Source of the DNA: a virus
Reading direction: 5' to 3' (one strand)
Length of the DNA stretch: 40,479 bases
Virus record (IMG/VR): IMGVR_UViG_3300036768_001087
Location: 1 to 40,479 of that record
Shown piece by piece: positions 1 to 8,785 of this stretch. The notes below the pieces were generated by a model that did no database searches, was not told the DNA's origin, and saw only the letters and a program-made list of their open reading frames with translations. Made by a program: the position numbers and the translations under genes. Numbering within the stretch: the first letter of the stretch is position 1; every line of letters starts with the position of its first letter.

Positions 1-746
1 ACCACCGCAAGATCGAAGCCGATCTCATGGTTGAGAATTCGTTCGGCAACCTCATTCTTCCAGAAGACCGGAGATGAGACGACTCCAACCTTGAGGCCCT
101 CAAAGTCCTTTATCAAGATGTTCTTGACAGCCGAATCGGCGTAGATCTTCCTCAGGGAAGCAAGGGCCTCAACTCGACTGTGATAGCTGGTGATGTTAAA
201 GACCTCATGTCCGTGTTGCTGTACGACGTCAAGCATCTCATCCTGAGTGAAGGATGCCGCGAGGTCTGCCAGATACATCCCGTTCTCATGGTCAAATCGT
301 CCGAGGTCGTACGCCTCAAATGCAAACACGAGCTTCGCTCGAAGTATCTTATGATGGTTTGGATCGTCATAATCGACGATCTTAAGATCAAGCCACTCAG
401 GATCATACACACCGGTCATCTCTCCAAGAAGAGATGTCCCGCTGCGCTTCATCGAGAACGTGCAATTGACGTCATCACCGAACCTCTTGACGTTGCTGGC
501 ATGGTGATCAAAGACATGAAACGGTTTCCCACCAGCTGGATCCTTCATCTGTGATGGGCACAGGTCGACAAACCAGACCTCATCGTATGGAGCGGCTTCC
601 TCGGTGGTGAGATCGCACTGGTTCGGGTTCTTAAAGATGATGTTGCTACGTTTACCGCCCGCCCATAGGAACATCAACGCTGAGCCGGTTCCGTCAAGAC
701 ATCCTCGGTGTGTTACTAAAGCGGTCTTAGGTCCCGGCTTGAACAC
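1..746 (-). CDS. DHH-family phosphoesterase (NrnB-like), 3' end outside window
   Basis: I translated this open frame directly; it runs off the left edge, so the C-terminus is missing. The N-terminal motif THRGCLDG (His13, Asp18) and the later FDHH motif (Asp80-His81-His82) are the metal-binding signatures of the DHH superfamily, with a further Asp61 in VDLC. The arrangement resembles NrnB-type oligoribonuclease / cyclic-nucleotide phosphodiesterases, which degrade very short RNAs or small nucleotide signals. The substrate here is unknown. The start is taken as the GTG at 746-744, because an AAAGAG motif lies about 8 nt upstream and no ATG precedes it after an in-frame TGA. The 68-bp gap before it is AT-rich and holds a TATGAT hexamer that could be a -10 element, without a convincing -35 box. 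It follows mazG and probably belongs to the same nucleotide-metabolism block. Confidence 0.8.
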   Translation of the reverse strand, partial: MFKPGPKTALVTHRGCLDGTGSALMFLWAGGKRSNIIFKNPNQCDLTTEEAAPYDEVWFVDLCPSQMKDPAGGKPFHVFDHHASNVKRFGDDVNCTFSMKRSGTSLLGEMTGVYDPEWLDLKIVDYDDPNHHKILRAKLVFAFEAYDLGRFDHENGMYLADLAASFTQDEMLDVVQQHGHEVFNITSYHSRVEALASLRKIYADSAVKNILIKDFEGLKVGVVSSPVFWKNEVAERILNHEIGFDLAV

Positions 747-814
747 AATTTTTTCTCTTTTACAATCAAAAGCAAATCGTCTTAGATCGGATCAGTATCT
801 AGATCATACCACCC

Positions 815-1150
815 CTACCTGTCGTCGCCAGACCCATGCAGGGTCCCCCTCTCGTGTCGAGCGTTAAGCTTCTGGATGTTCCGCTCGGCGACCTCCTCCA
901 TACTCACGCCGAGCTCAGTGCAAAGCGCGGCGATGTACCAGAGGACATCCCCCAGCTCCTTGACGATCGCGGTGACTGCCTCTAGAGAAACGACGCCGCC
1001 GTTGTCACGGAGGATCTTCTTGACTTTCTCTGCCACCTCTCCTGACTCTCCGCAGAGTCCAAGGGCAGGATAGGAAAGGTTTGTCCCCCTGCCAGCATCG
1101 GGATAAACTGCCCAAACCTGAGCCTTACGCTGATAGTCTTCAAAGTTCAT
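815..1150 (-). CDS. MazG-like nucleotide pyrophosphohydrolase
   Basis: A 111-residue all-alpha protein with the MazG metal-binding pattern: an ESGEVAE segment (ExxE) followed by ELGD (ExxD). The family hydrolyses NTPs or dNTPs to the monophosphate plus pyrophosphate. Phage members have been linked to dNTP pool control and to alarmone depletion, and I cannot tell which applies here. The start is set at MNFEDY (ATG 1150-1148), with GAGG about 5 nt upstream. A longer reading from 1228 would overlap the end of nrdA and gives an unlikely Arg-rich N-terminus. It lies 10 bp after nrdA, so it is probably co-transcribed with the ribonucleotide reductase genes. Confidence 0.88.
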   Translation of the reverse strand: MNFEDYQRKAQVWAVYPDAGRGTNLSYPALGLCGESGEVAEKVKKILRDNGGVVSLEAVTAIVKELGDVLWYIAALCTELGVSMEEVAERNIQKLNARHERGTLHGSGDDR

Positions 1151-1160
1151 CTTTGCCTCA

Positions 1161-2855
1161 CTATGCCTCACAGGCCGCGCACTCGTCCTTACTTCGGGAC
1201 GCCAGGTCCCCCCGGAGCACGCCCTCACTTCGAAGGTAATAAAGCGATTTTAACCCACCTTGCCATGCGGCAAGGTGTACCTCATGGATGTACTTCGGAC
1301 TAGCGTTGCTTGCAAAGAACAGGTTGACAGACTGACCTTGGTCGATCCACCTCTGTCGTTGGATCGCCTGCTTGATGATCGCATGCTGGTTAATCTCCCG
1401 AGCAGTCAGGAATACCTTCTTCATCTCATCTGGAATGTCCAACGTCTGGACGCTACCGGCGTTCTCGTTGATGATCCTCCAAGTCTCGTGAGTGTTCCGC
1501 CCGATGCTCTCCAACGCCTGCACCAAAACCTCGTTCTTCTTAATGAACGTACCCTTGGCTGTCTTATGTGAGAAGATGTTTGCGGCCACCGGCTCGATTC
1601 CCGGAGAATGACCGCCAGAGATGATCGAGTTAGAAAACGTCGGTGCCACCGCCATGGTGTGAGTGTTTCGTCGACCGAAGCCTCGACACCACTCGGGTTC
1701 ACCAAGCTCCTTCGCCAAAGCCCGACTCTCTAGGTCTGACTCCTGGCGTATCCATCTGAAGATGGTGGAGTTGAGCATCATAGCATCGAATGAATCGAAC
1801 GGAATGCCCTTCTTTTGAAGGAGGGTGTGCCACCCCAAGACACCTAGACCTAGGGCCCTTCCTTTCACTGCAGACCTAACGGATGCCTCGAGACCCCTAA
1901 CGCCGGTGGCCTTGTCGATGTACTCGCTTAGGACACAATCTAGAAACCTAATCGCTGTGCGGACGACGTCCGTGTCCTTCCACTCATCCCATCGGACCAG
2001 GTTAAGGGAGCTAAGACAGCAGACAAAGGTGTGCTGTGGGTCCGTATGGAGCATGATCTCAGTGCAGAGGTTGCTCGACTTGACCGTCAATCCGTTCTTG
2101 ACGTACGTCTCGGGATTCTCACGGTTCGCCGCATCAACAAAGAGCATGTACGGCTCTCCCGTCTCGACCCTTGCCTGGAGGATAGAGCCCCAAAGCTCAC
2201 GCTTCCGTCTATCTCCGTCGATCAGCTCATTCATCCAGGCGTCGGTAATGACCACGCCGTGGTTGATGTTCAGGCATCGCCGGTTCGGATCACCAACCGG
2301 ACGACGGATGTTGATGAACTCATCAATGTCGGTATGCTCGATCGGCAGATAGAGGACCGCGCTGCCACGCCGGGTAGACCCCTGTGAGACCGAGCTGATC
2401 GTCTGGTCGTAGATCTTAGCCCAGGGAACCACGCCCTCTGACGTTCCGTTACCTGCGATCGGGGAACCCCTCCCGCGGATGTCTCCGATGTAGATCCCGA
2501 CCCCGGCGCCGTTCTTGGAGAGCGTCGCTAGCTCATGGACCTTGTCGAAGATCGAATCAACTGAGTCTCCCACGTGCAGCGTGTTGCAACTGATTGGAAG
2601 ACCGCGAGTGGTACCGAGGTTCGAAGCGACCGGAGACGCCAGACAGAGCCAGTTCCTCCACATCGCGTCGAAGAACTTTTGCTGCCAATGGTCAGGATCG
2701 CTGGTATACGCGGCAGCCGCCGAGGCAACCCTCTGGTACAACTGCCTCGGCGTCTCCCCAGAGAGGAGGTAGCCTCGTGAGAGGGTGTCATAGCCCTCCT
2801 GCGTGAGCCAAGCAGGGGCCTCGCCCTCCGCCTTCAACTGATCGAGTGTCGTCAT
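1161..2855 (-). CDS. nrdA: Class I ribonucleotide reductase, large (alpha) subunit
   Basis: A 564-residue NrdA that reduces ribonucleotides to deoxyribonucleotides for phage DNA synthesis. The active-site cysteines are visible: Cys90 in PISC, the thiyl-radical Cys264 with Glu266 in SSNLCTEI, and Cys280 in CCLSSLNL. The C-terminal CAAC pair (Cys559/Cys562) fits the thioredoxin/glutaredoxin-reducible tail. E. coli NrdA is about 760 residues and starts with an ATP-cone. This protein starts almost directly with the catalytic barrel, so overall activity control by dATP through an ATP-cone is probably absent. Its ATG overlaps the nrdB stop as ATGA, which implies translational coupling and balanced subunit production. 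Confidence 0.95.
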   Translation of the reverse strand: MTTLDQLKAEGEAPAWLTQEGYDTLSRGYLLSGETPRQLYQRVASAAAAYTSDPDHWQQKFFDAMWRNWLCLASPVASNLGTTRGLPISCNTLHVGDSVDSIFDKVHELATLSKNGAGVGIYIGDIRGRGSPIAGNGTSEGVVPWAKIYDQTISSVSQGSTRRGSAVLYLPIEHTDIDEFINIRRPVGDPNRRCLNINHGVVITDAWMNELIDGDRRKRELWGSILQARVETGEPYMLFVDAANRENPETYVKNGLTVKSSNLCTEIMLHTDPQHTFVCCLSSLNLVRWDEWKDTDVVRTAIRFLDCVLSEYIDKATGVRGLEASVRSAVKGRALGLGVLGWHTLLQKKGIPFDSFDAMMLNSTIFRWIRQESDLESRALAKELGEPEWCRGFGRRNTHTMAVAPTFSNSIISGGHSPGIEPVAANIFSHKTAKGTFIKKNEVLVQALESIGRNTHETWRIINENAGSVQTLDIPDEMKKVFLTAREINQHAIIKQAIQRQRWIDQGQSVNLFFASNASPKYIHEVHLAAWQGGLKSLYYLRSEGVLRGDLASRSKDECAACEA

Positions 2856-3835
2856 TGGTCGTCCCAGACCTTAGAGAAGTCAATGACACCACGGGCATAG
2901 TCAGTCACCCGCGAAGCAAAGAAGTCTGCATGGCTGGTCCCCGCGCTGAGCACATCAAACCACTCCATCCTCGACAGGGCCTCCTTCGAGATGTTCCGCC
3001 AATTCTTCTTCAGCCCAAGGTCTCCGAGCTTGGTATTGCAGCGGTGTCTGATGAAGGCCTTCATGTCCTCAGCTGTCAACCCCTCGACGGGTCCTGCCGA
3101 GAAGGCATTGTCGATGAAGGCATCTTCGAGCTCAACGGTTAACCGGGCGGCCTCATAGATCTCACCCTTGAGGTCGTCATCCCAGATATCTGGGTTCTCC
3201 TCGATGAGTGTCTTAAAGAGCCAACACCCAGCATCGGAGTGGAGACTCTCATCCTTCACTGAGAAGGCGATGATTTGACCGAGACCCTTCATCTTGTTGA
3301 AACGACTAAAGTTCAGCAGGATCGCGAAGGATGAGAAGAGATTGACGCCTTCGTTGAAGGCACTAAAGATAGCCAGGCTCTTGGCGATCGTCTCTGGCTT
3401 ACCGCCGCGGGTCTCAATCAGGCGATCGATTTTTGCCTTTGCGGTCGGCTCGTGGAGAAATGCCTCAAAGTCGTCGAGCCCAAGGCTTTGATTGAGGTAT
3501 GCGTATGCCACACTGTGGATCGATTCAAAGGCCCCAAACGTGGCAGCCATCATCTGGATCTCAGGCTTTTTGAACCACTTAGTGACTTGGTTCGTCCAGT
3601 ACTCCTGAATGAAGACCTCAGATTGAGTGAACCCCTTCAGAATCTTACCGACCAGTGACCTCTCAGCGTCGTTGAGGATGAGCTTCCAATCGTTGATGTC
3701 TGAGGCCATGGAGACCTCGGTGTGTAACCAGTGACTCTGCTGCTGTTTCTCCCAGTATTCGAAAGCCTTCGGATATTCGAAGGGACTGTAGACGACACGC
3801 GGCTTAAGGAGATCCGGTCGATTTGCCTTACTCAC
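2852..3835 (-). CDS. nrdB: Class I ribonucleotide reductase, small (beta) subunit
   Basis: A 327-residue ferritin-like radical-generating subunit. Metal ligands are visible as Glu73 (TQSEVF), Glu104 and His107 (FESIHS), Glu162 (NEGVNLF), and Glu196 and His199 (KDESLHS). Tyr111, four residues after His107, corresponds to the radical Tyr122 of E. coli NrdB, so a tyrosyl-radical mechanism is likely. By my alignment the first ligand is Glu where E. coli has Asp84. The start is GTG (3835-3833), overlapping the helicase stop as GTGA. The order helicase-nrdB-nrdA with 4-bp overlaps indicates one operon coupling dNTP supply to replication. Confidence 0.95.
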   Translation of the reverse strand: MSKANRPDLLKPRVVYSPFEYPKAFEYWEKQQQSHWLHTEVSMASDINDWKLILNDAERSLVGKILKGFTQSEVFIQEYWTNQVTKWFKKPEIQMMAATFGAFESIHSVAYAYLNQSLGLDDFEAFLHEPTAKAKIDRLIETRGGKPETIAKSLAIFSAFNEGVNLFSSFAILLNFSRFNKMKGLGQIIAFSVKDESLHSDAGCWLFKTLIEENPDIWDDDLKGEIYEAARLTVELEDAFIDNAFSAGPVEGLTAEDMKAFIRHRCNTKLGDLGLKKNWRNISKEALSRMEWFDVLSAGTSHADFFASRVTDYARGVIDFSKVWDDQ

Positions 3836-5250
3836 TGATCATCGCCCCCGGCTTTCTTCTTGTCACCTACCCGCTCCAGCGGACGCTTGCCGAACTTATC
3901 AAGTCGATCCTTAAGGAAGTTCTTCATTCCATCTTCGCCTGCAGTCTTTATGAACATCGAGATGGGATCCTCGTTGTGATCGAGGACGGTGACTCGGACG
4001 TTTGCTGAAGTCTTCAGCAGGAATGGGAGGACGATGCCGTCTGACCCAAGACGAGACTTGGCGATGAAGAGCTTGCCCGTTCCCTCAACCTTGTCCTGCG
4101 CCGTCCTTGAGACAGTGAGGATGAGGTCGCAGACTGTCGCCTTGGAGTACGCCTCAGCGATGTTAGCGATCGTGACGAGTTCAAGGTCAAGACCGCCGCG
4201 GTTTGTCTGATCAGCTACGATCATGACGCAGTTGAGTTCCTGGGCCAAGCCGCGTAGCTCCTCGTAGTTGCCCTCGAGCTCGTGCCTCTTTTCGCCGTAG
4301 TTCTTGGTGCACCTCAGGAGGTCCGGATAGTCCACGATGATAGCATCAGGCTTGAAGTTCTTCGTCTGCAAGAGGCGCTGGCAATGGGAGCGGATCGTAT
4401 CGACCGTGGCCCGCTTGGTCGGCCATTCCTTGATGATGAAGCGACCCTTGGCCCGTTGCCCGATCGCCTCCTTGACCTTCTCAGGTTGCTTAGAGACATC
4501 GTCAATCGCCATGCCGGAGTACCAGGAGTCTGCACGAAGGCCGATCTTATAGTCTGCCATCTCGAGCGTGACATACAGGACGTTTAGCCCCTGCTCGACC
4601 AGAGCGCAGGCGGCATTTACGAGGAACATCGACTTACCGGCCCCGGTGGGAGCAATAAAGGTAGAGATTGTCTTCCGCTCCCATCCTCCTCCCAGGTACT
4701 TGTCGAGCACGGGCCAACCGGTCGAGATGGGCTCACGTACCGACTTGGCAACACGGGTCTCGATCTCCTTGGTATACTCGTGACCGTGATCCTGCGGAGA
4801 ACCGCGATCGAGAGCCTCCCGGATTGTTCCCGCGATGGCATCGTACCTCTTGCCCTCGATCTGCTCGAGACACTTGCCCAACGCCTGGATGAGCTTCTGT
4901 CGCTTACAGAACTCTAATGAGGAGTCCTGAATGAAGCCTTTGTCACCGTTGAGCGGGGTGGACTTCATCCTATTGACGAAGTCTGTTGCCATGGTGAGCA
5001 TCGCCGGATCACTCTCGGCGTGCTCTGCCTGGACCTGCATCATTACGACGTCGACGCTCGGGAACTCCTTGTACTTTGCCCGATAACTAAAGAAAGCCTC
5101 TGCCATACGCTGAAGATGCGTGTACGTGAAGTATTCACTCTCAAACACATCCGTCATCATCTCAGCATAGAGCGGATCCTCAAACAAGGCCTGTAGGACC
5201 TTCTCCTGATACAGACGACCGAGCTTTTCGAAAGATTCGACGTCGCTCAC
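3832..5250 (-). CDS. Replicative DNA helicase, DnaB/T4 gp41-like
   Basis: A 472-residue RecA-fold hexameric helicase of the DnaB/gp41 superfamily 4 type. Walker A is APTGAGKS (about 200-207) and Walker B is IIVDYPD (about 304-310). A downstream VIVADQTNRGG segment matches the H3 (Gln sensor) region, and the last part carries FIAKSRLGS, where DnaB-like proteins have the arginine-finger/loop region. The N-terminal 170 residues are helical, like the collar domain of DnaB-type helicases. It should unwind the fork 5'-3' in concert with a primase not present in this window. The start is GTG, overlapping the upstream nuclease stop as GTGA. Confidence 0.92.
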   Translation of the reverse strand: MSDVESFEKLGRLYQEKVLQALFEDPLYAEMMTDVFESEYFTYTHLQRMAEAFFSYRAKYKEFPSVDVVMMQVQAEHAESDPAMLTMATDFVNRMKSTPLNGDKGFIQDSSLEFCKRQKLIQALGKCLEQIEGKRYDAIAGTIREALDRGSPQDHGHEYTKEIETRVAKSVREPISTGWPVLDKYLGGGWERKTISTFIAPTGAGKSMFLVNAACALVEQGLNVLYVTLEMADYKIGLRADSWYSGMAIDDVSKQPEKVKEAIGQRAKGRFIIKEWPTKRATVDTIRSHCQRLLQTKNFKPDAIIVDYPDLLRCTKNYGEKRHELEGNYEELRGLAQELNCVMIVADQTNRGGLDLELVTIANIAEAYSKATVCDLILTVSRTAQDKVEGTGKLFIAKSRLGSDGIVLPFLLKTSANVRVTVLDHNEDPISMFIKTAGEDGMKNFLKDRLDKFGKRPLERVGDKKKAGGDDQ

Positions 5251-6326
5251 TGGTCACCCTCCACGCTCTCTGATCTATCAAAAGGCTCACCGACCGACAC
5301 TGTAGACAAAAACTTTTGCCGGCGAAGACGCAGTTCACGGAATGGACCTATAAAATTATTTCCCGAGAACAATATGCCGTCACGCACGACCCGCATGCGG
5401 AAATCCACCTCCTTGCAACCGAGGTCACGATAGAGCGCCTCTCGAGCCTGTCGAGCAGCCGTCGCGCTGAGCATCGGTTCAGATAGATCGACGAGGGTCA
5501 AATTTTCAAGAAATCGAGATTTCTCATCGAGAAGACGCTTTCCGAGCGTACCGGTTAAGCTCTCCGCTGCCTCCAACACCTCGTCTGCCGTGACCCTTCG
5601 CTCCGACAGGAACGGGAATGACTTCGCGGCCATCTTAAACCCAAAGCCCTTAACTCCCTCAATATTATCACTTGCGTCCCCAGACAAGGCCTTCAACATT
5701 CGAAAGTTCTCAGGGAGGACCCCGAATTCTGAGATAAAGGACTGGCGATCGTACATCTTCTTCTTCACCGGTGAGTAGACGCGTATCTCAGACTGTCTTG
5801 GACACGAGCAAGAGCCGGCTACGCAATCTGGTTCATGCGTGATGCCCGCTTGTCTGATGAGCTGCAAGAAGTCCTGGTCCGTCGAGACGATGATGACACC
5901 GTGCGGATGATCCATCTTCCCGGCGATGTACGCGATCAGGTCATCCGCCTCAACGGCGTCTGCCCGCACCTGTGGGATCCCGAGGATGGTGAGCAGCTCA
6001 GAAGAGTCGTTCCTTTGCTTCCGCATGTTCTCCAGGCGCGACTCGGCGGTCTCACCGAAGTCATACTCCTCGTTAAGACGGACCTTTCGGCCCGCCTTAT
6101 ATTCAGCATAGATGCTGCGACGCCTTTGACTGCCGCCCTCACCATCCCACACGACCAAGACGTTCGACGGCCTAAAGTCATTGATGATCTTTCTAACTGA
6201 GATGATCATACCCGTGGTGCCACCAGCGCGCTGACCGTTGACGTCCATGTACGGGGATCTAACGTAGTTTCGGATGAAACAATTGTGTCCGTCGATTAGG
6301 ACAAGAGGTCCCATTACGGTTGCCAT
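5247..6326 (-). CDS. 5'-3' exonuclease / RNase H (FEN/PIN domain)
   Basis: A 359-residue structure-specific 5' nuclease of the T4 RNase H / T5 exonuclease type, which removes RNA primers and flaps at the fork. The PIN-fold acidic residues are visible in IDGHN (Asp12), VEADD (Glu126, Asp128, Asp129) and STDQD (Asp150, Asp152). GDASDNIEGVKGFG (216-229) is the helix-three-turn-helix DNA-binding motif. Residues 164-175 form an insertion with one His and three Cys that could bind a metal; this is not a usual family feature. The start at ATG 6326 is supported by AAAGGAT upstream. It is the first gene of the replication/NrdBA operon. Confidence 0.92.
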   Translation of the reverse strand: MATVMGPLVLIDGHNCFIRNYVRSPYMDVNGQRAGGTTGMIISVRKIINDFRPSNVLVVWDGEGGSQRRRSIYAEYKAGRKVRLNEEYDFGETAESRLENMRKQRNDSSELLTILGIPQVRADAVEADDLIAYIAGKMDHPHGVIIVSTDQDFLQLIRQAGITHEPDCVAGSCSCPRQSEIRVYSPVKKKMYDRQSFISEFGVLPENFRMLKALSGDASDNIEGVKGFGFKMAAKSFPFLSERRVTADEVLEAAESLTGTLGKRLLDEKSRFLENLTLVDLSEPMLSATAARQAREALYRDLGCKEVDFRMRVVRDGILFSGNNFIGPFRELRLRRQKFLSTVSVGEPFDRSESVEGDQ

Positions 6327-6371
6327 TTAGATCCTTTCGGCGGCCAAAAACTGAATCTGCTATCCGTCGGG

Positions 6372-6929
6372 TTATACCTTTTTGAACAGCGGCGTCGGAT
6401 TTACCAACGGACCTTTCACATGGCTTTCAGCCATGACTTTGAGGGAGAACATGTAATTGGGCCAATACTGTCGATAGCAGTCCTTGTTTCTGATGAAGGG
6501 CTTGATGAGCTGCTGATAAAAAGCGAGAGGATTTTTGATTAACTCTACAGGTTCTGTCCTTTGAAGGATGTCACGAATCAGAGGATAGTTCGGAACACCT
6601 TCGACCGGCCAGACGCCCTGGTCGACCTGGGCCTTCACGTTCGGGTCCATGATCGCATGGAGGACCTGGATCTCCGCCGGAGAAATCCTACCAAGGTCGA
6701 TCGCATGGACCTTGTTATGCCAGCTCGGGTGTAGAATGAACGCCTGCTTGCTTGGATCACTAGGCGGCTCAGGTGCCGCCGGAACCCGATAACGGTGGTT
6801 CACCAGCCGTGTCGTCCCGTCGGGGAGACGGACTGGAACGGTCTTGTACGCCCACTTGCCCTTAGGTGGCTTCGCGGGCGGCTTGTAGATGAACGTGACG
6901 AACTGCCCGGGCTCGATCCGAGGAATCAT
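6372..6929 (-). CDS. Hypothetical protein between uvsX and the RNase H gene
   Basis: A 185-residue protein I do not recognise. The N-terminus is basic and proline-rich (KPPAKPPKGKW, about 16-26). The middle has a compact alpha-helical segment (HPSWHNKVHAIDLGRISPAE), and the C-terminal half is rich in aromatic residues (FYQQL, YRQYWPNYMF). I see no catalytic motif, membrane segment or signal peptide. The ATG at 6929 is preferred over the TTG at 6935, because GAGGAC lies 8 nt before the ATG and only 2 nt before the TTG. Its place between uvsX and the nuclease suggests a replication or recombination accessory role, which is inference from position only. Confidence 0.8.
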   Translation of the reverse strand: MIPRIEPGQFVTFIYKPPAKPPKGKWAYKTVPVRLPDGTTRLVNHRYRVPAAPEPPSDPSKQAFILHPSWHNKVHAIDLGRISPAEIQVLHAIMDPNVKAQVDQGVWPVEGVPNYPLIRDILQRTEPVELIKNPLAFYQQLIKPFIRNKDCYRQYWPNYMFSLKVMAESHVKGPLVNPTPLFKKV

Positions 6930-6971
6930 CGACAAGTCCTCGTCGGGTCGATTAACAGAACTGTTCGGACG

Positions 6972-8198
6972 TCACACACCTGCTCCTTCCGACTTACCGC
7001 CATCGTCCGAATCAGGTATCTCAGCCTCCTCATTAGGGACCTCCTCGCCGACACGGACCGGACGCTTCTCATCATACTTTTTCACCAGTAGCCGCTCAAG
7101 CGCGTCTAGGCACCAGTCGCGGACCCGCCTGTCCTCGCGGGCCAGGTTACCGAACTCGGCCTCACGAAACTGGACACCGCGGTCGATCCCCTCGTACTTG
7201 CCCGGCTTGTCCCAGATCCTTCCGGACGGCAACTGATCAAGATAACACCAACCGTTATCTTTCACGATCAGACCTGCGTCATGTAGGACCGTAAACCAGC
7301 TCGCCTCGTCGTCGATTCCAAAGTCAAAGTGAATCTCAAACTTGCAGGTGCGATGGCTCGTCCCGAGACGGCTCTTAATGATACGGGCATTTGTGACCAG
7401 CCCGTAGATCTCACCGCTCTTATCCTTTAGTTTTGTGCTGCTGGATAAACGAACACGGGTCGAGGCATGGTAAGGCAGCGCCTTGCCATATTTTGTGCCG
7501 AACGGATCTCCATAGAGACCGGCATCCATGCGATATGTCAACGGCTGGGTAAAGACCATCGTGATCTGCTCACGACCAATCATGTCGGTGATCTTGCGCA
7601 GGCCGATCGCCATTGCCTTGGCGCCGAGGCCCATCCGAGAGTTGGCATCGTAGCTGCCCTCGATCTCAGCCTGCGGCGGGGTGTTGCCCACCGAGTCCCA
7701 GAGGATCGTGACAGGCGTCGTAGATGACTTTGCCCGTAAGGTCTTGATAATAGCCTCGATCGTCTCAAAGGCCTTTTCGATCGTTCCTGGTTGCACGTAG
7801 ATGAGCTTCTCCAGGTCTACGCCGATCCGCCGCATGAAGTCAGGGTTGGCCGCATTCTCCGTATCAAGGTAGACCGCGATGCCACCTTTCCCCTGAGTGT
7901 TGGCGATAAGGTGGGCACAGACAAGAGACTTGCCGCTTGCCTCCTCACCCTGTAGCTCGGTGATCTTGCCGCAGGGGACGCCGCCGTTACGACGGTTGCT
8001 AATCGCATAATCCAGCAGCGTACTGCCAGTGCTGATGAAGTCCTTCACGTGGGTCGGACTGTCGTCCTTCGAGAGGTCCCACGTGATCTTCTCGGAGTCA
8101 TCCCTGTTGAGAGCGTTACGAAGGGTCCTAACGGTCGACTTCACGTCCATTGGCTTCTCAGGCTCGACCTCTCCGGTCTTCTTCTTATCCCTCGCCAC
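6972..8198 (-). CDS. uvsX: RecA/UvsX-like recombinase
   Basis: A 408-residue RecA-fold strand-exchange ATPase. Walker A is GEEASGKS (84-91), LDTENA follows at the position of the catalytic glutamate (about 111-116), and Walker B is TILWDS (164-169). The segment VFTQPLTYR resembles the region before loop L2. The protein ends in a long acidic, disordered tail (residues about 380-408), as in T4 UvsX and bacterial RecA, where the tail moderates DNA binding. It should act with the SSB in recombination-dependent replication and repair. The start is GTG with AGGAG 7 nt upstream. It overlaps the preceding gene by 14 bp. Confidence 0.93.
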   Translation of the reverse strand: MARDKKKTGEVEPEKPMDVKSTVRTLRNALNRDDSEKITWDLSKDDSPTHVKDFISTGSTLLDYAISNRRNGGVPCGKITELQGEEASGKSLVCAHLIANTQGKGGIAVYLDTENAANPDFMRRIGVDLEKLIYVQPGTIEKAFETIEAIIKTLRAKSSTTPVTILWDSVGNTPPQAEIEGSYDANSRMGLGAKAMAIGLRKITDMIGREQITMVFTQPLTYRMDAGLYGDPFGTKYGKALPYHASTRVRLSSSTKLKDKSGEIYGLVTNARIIKSRLGTSHRTCKFEIHFDFGIDDEASWFTVLHDAGLIVKDNGWCYLDQLPSGRIWDKPGKYEGIDRGVQFREAEFGNLAREDRRVRDWCLDALERLLVKKYDEKRPVRVGEEVPNEEAEIPDSDDGGKSEGAGV

Positions 8199-8697
8199 CT
8201 AGGCTCTCCTGTAGTGCGTACGCGATCTCATCGACGTCGACACCGGTCTCAAACAGACGGGTGATCTCACGCTCCCAGACGTCGCGATAGTCGGCCGTCT
8301 CTGTCCTTGTCGCTAAGAGATCACCGTTGCTGTCCTCAACGGCGATCTGCGTGGCACGCTCGTAGCGTGCGATTCGTAACGTCGAGCCATCATCCCTCGA
8401 CATCTCAGACTCATCGATGCAGAGGCCGTGTGGACGGTCAGTACCCGTCTCGATCGTCTCATCCTGCAACGGAGACTCGTCGAGCTGGTCGGTTCTGACC
8501 GCGATGCCAAGGTCCTCCCCCTCCCTTGCCACAAGCTGAAAGGGCCTGTCTCCCACAAAGACATCGACCCTCCGCAACGCAATCACGATGAGCGCACCAT
8601 CGACTCCAAACACCGTATGGGACATTCGACCGCGTACATCGCAACCATATAACGGTGACAACGGATCGATGACCCGAAACCACTTTTCCTCTTCCAT
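8185..8697 (-). CDS. Hypothetical protein upstream of uvsX
   Basis: A 170-residue acidic protein with no family I can name. It begins with a beta-rich half (VIDPLSPLYGC, ALIVIALRRVDVFVG), continues through a Glu/Asp-rich linker (EDLGIAVRTDQLDESP), and ends in an amphipathic helical segment (EREITRLFETGVDVDEIAYAL). The open frame extends upstream to a GTG at 8772, but that stretch contains a strong GC-rich hairpin and reads as low-complexity residues. I therefore chose the ATG at 8697. Its stop overlaps uvsX by 14 bp, which suggests coupled translation with the recombinase. Confidence 0.75.
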   Translation of the reverse strand: MEEEKWFRVIDPLSPLYGCDVRGRMSHTVFGVDGALIVIALRRVDVFVGDRPFQLVAREGEDLGIAVRTDQLDESPLQDETIETGTDRPHGLCIDESEMSRDDGSTLRIARYERATQIAVEDSNGDLLATRTETADYRDVWEREITRLFETGVDVDEIAYALQESLGGEG

Positions 8698-8734
8698 CAC
8701 ACCATCCACATCACAATCCAATGAACTCAGATAG

Positions 8735-8765
8735 AGAGGGAGGGACCTTCCGACCCCTCCCCTCT
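8735..8765 (-). terminator. GC-rich hairpin after the SSB gene
   Basis: An inverted repeat with a 13-base arm on one side (AGAGGGAGGGACC on the plus strand) pairs with its near-complement across a short loop, with one bulged C. It lies about 20 bp downstream of the SSB stop and upstream of the next start. There is no U-tract on the minus-strand transcript, so it may be a weak terminator or an mRNA 3'-end stabiliser that lets SSB be made in excess. Confidence 0.55.
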
Positions 8766-8785
8766 TGTCCACAAGCGATTAAGAC

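Noticed and set aside
152-412. Minus-strand frame of 86 codons near the left edge
   Set aside because: It is out of frame with the DHH-family gene that covers the region and carries the conserved motifs.
8698-8772. N-terminal extension of the protein before uvsX (GTG at 8772)
   Set aside because: The extension is occupied by a GC-rich hairpin and lacks an SD; the ATG at 8697 begins the ordinary coding sequence.
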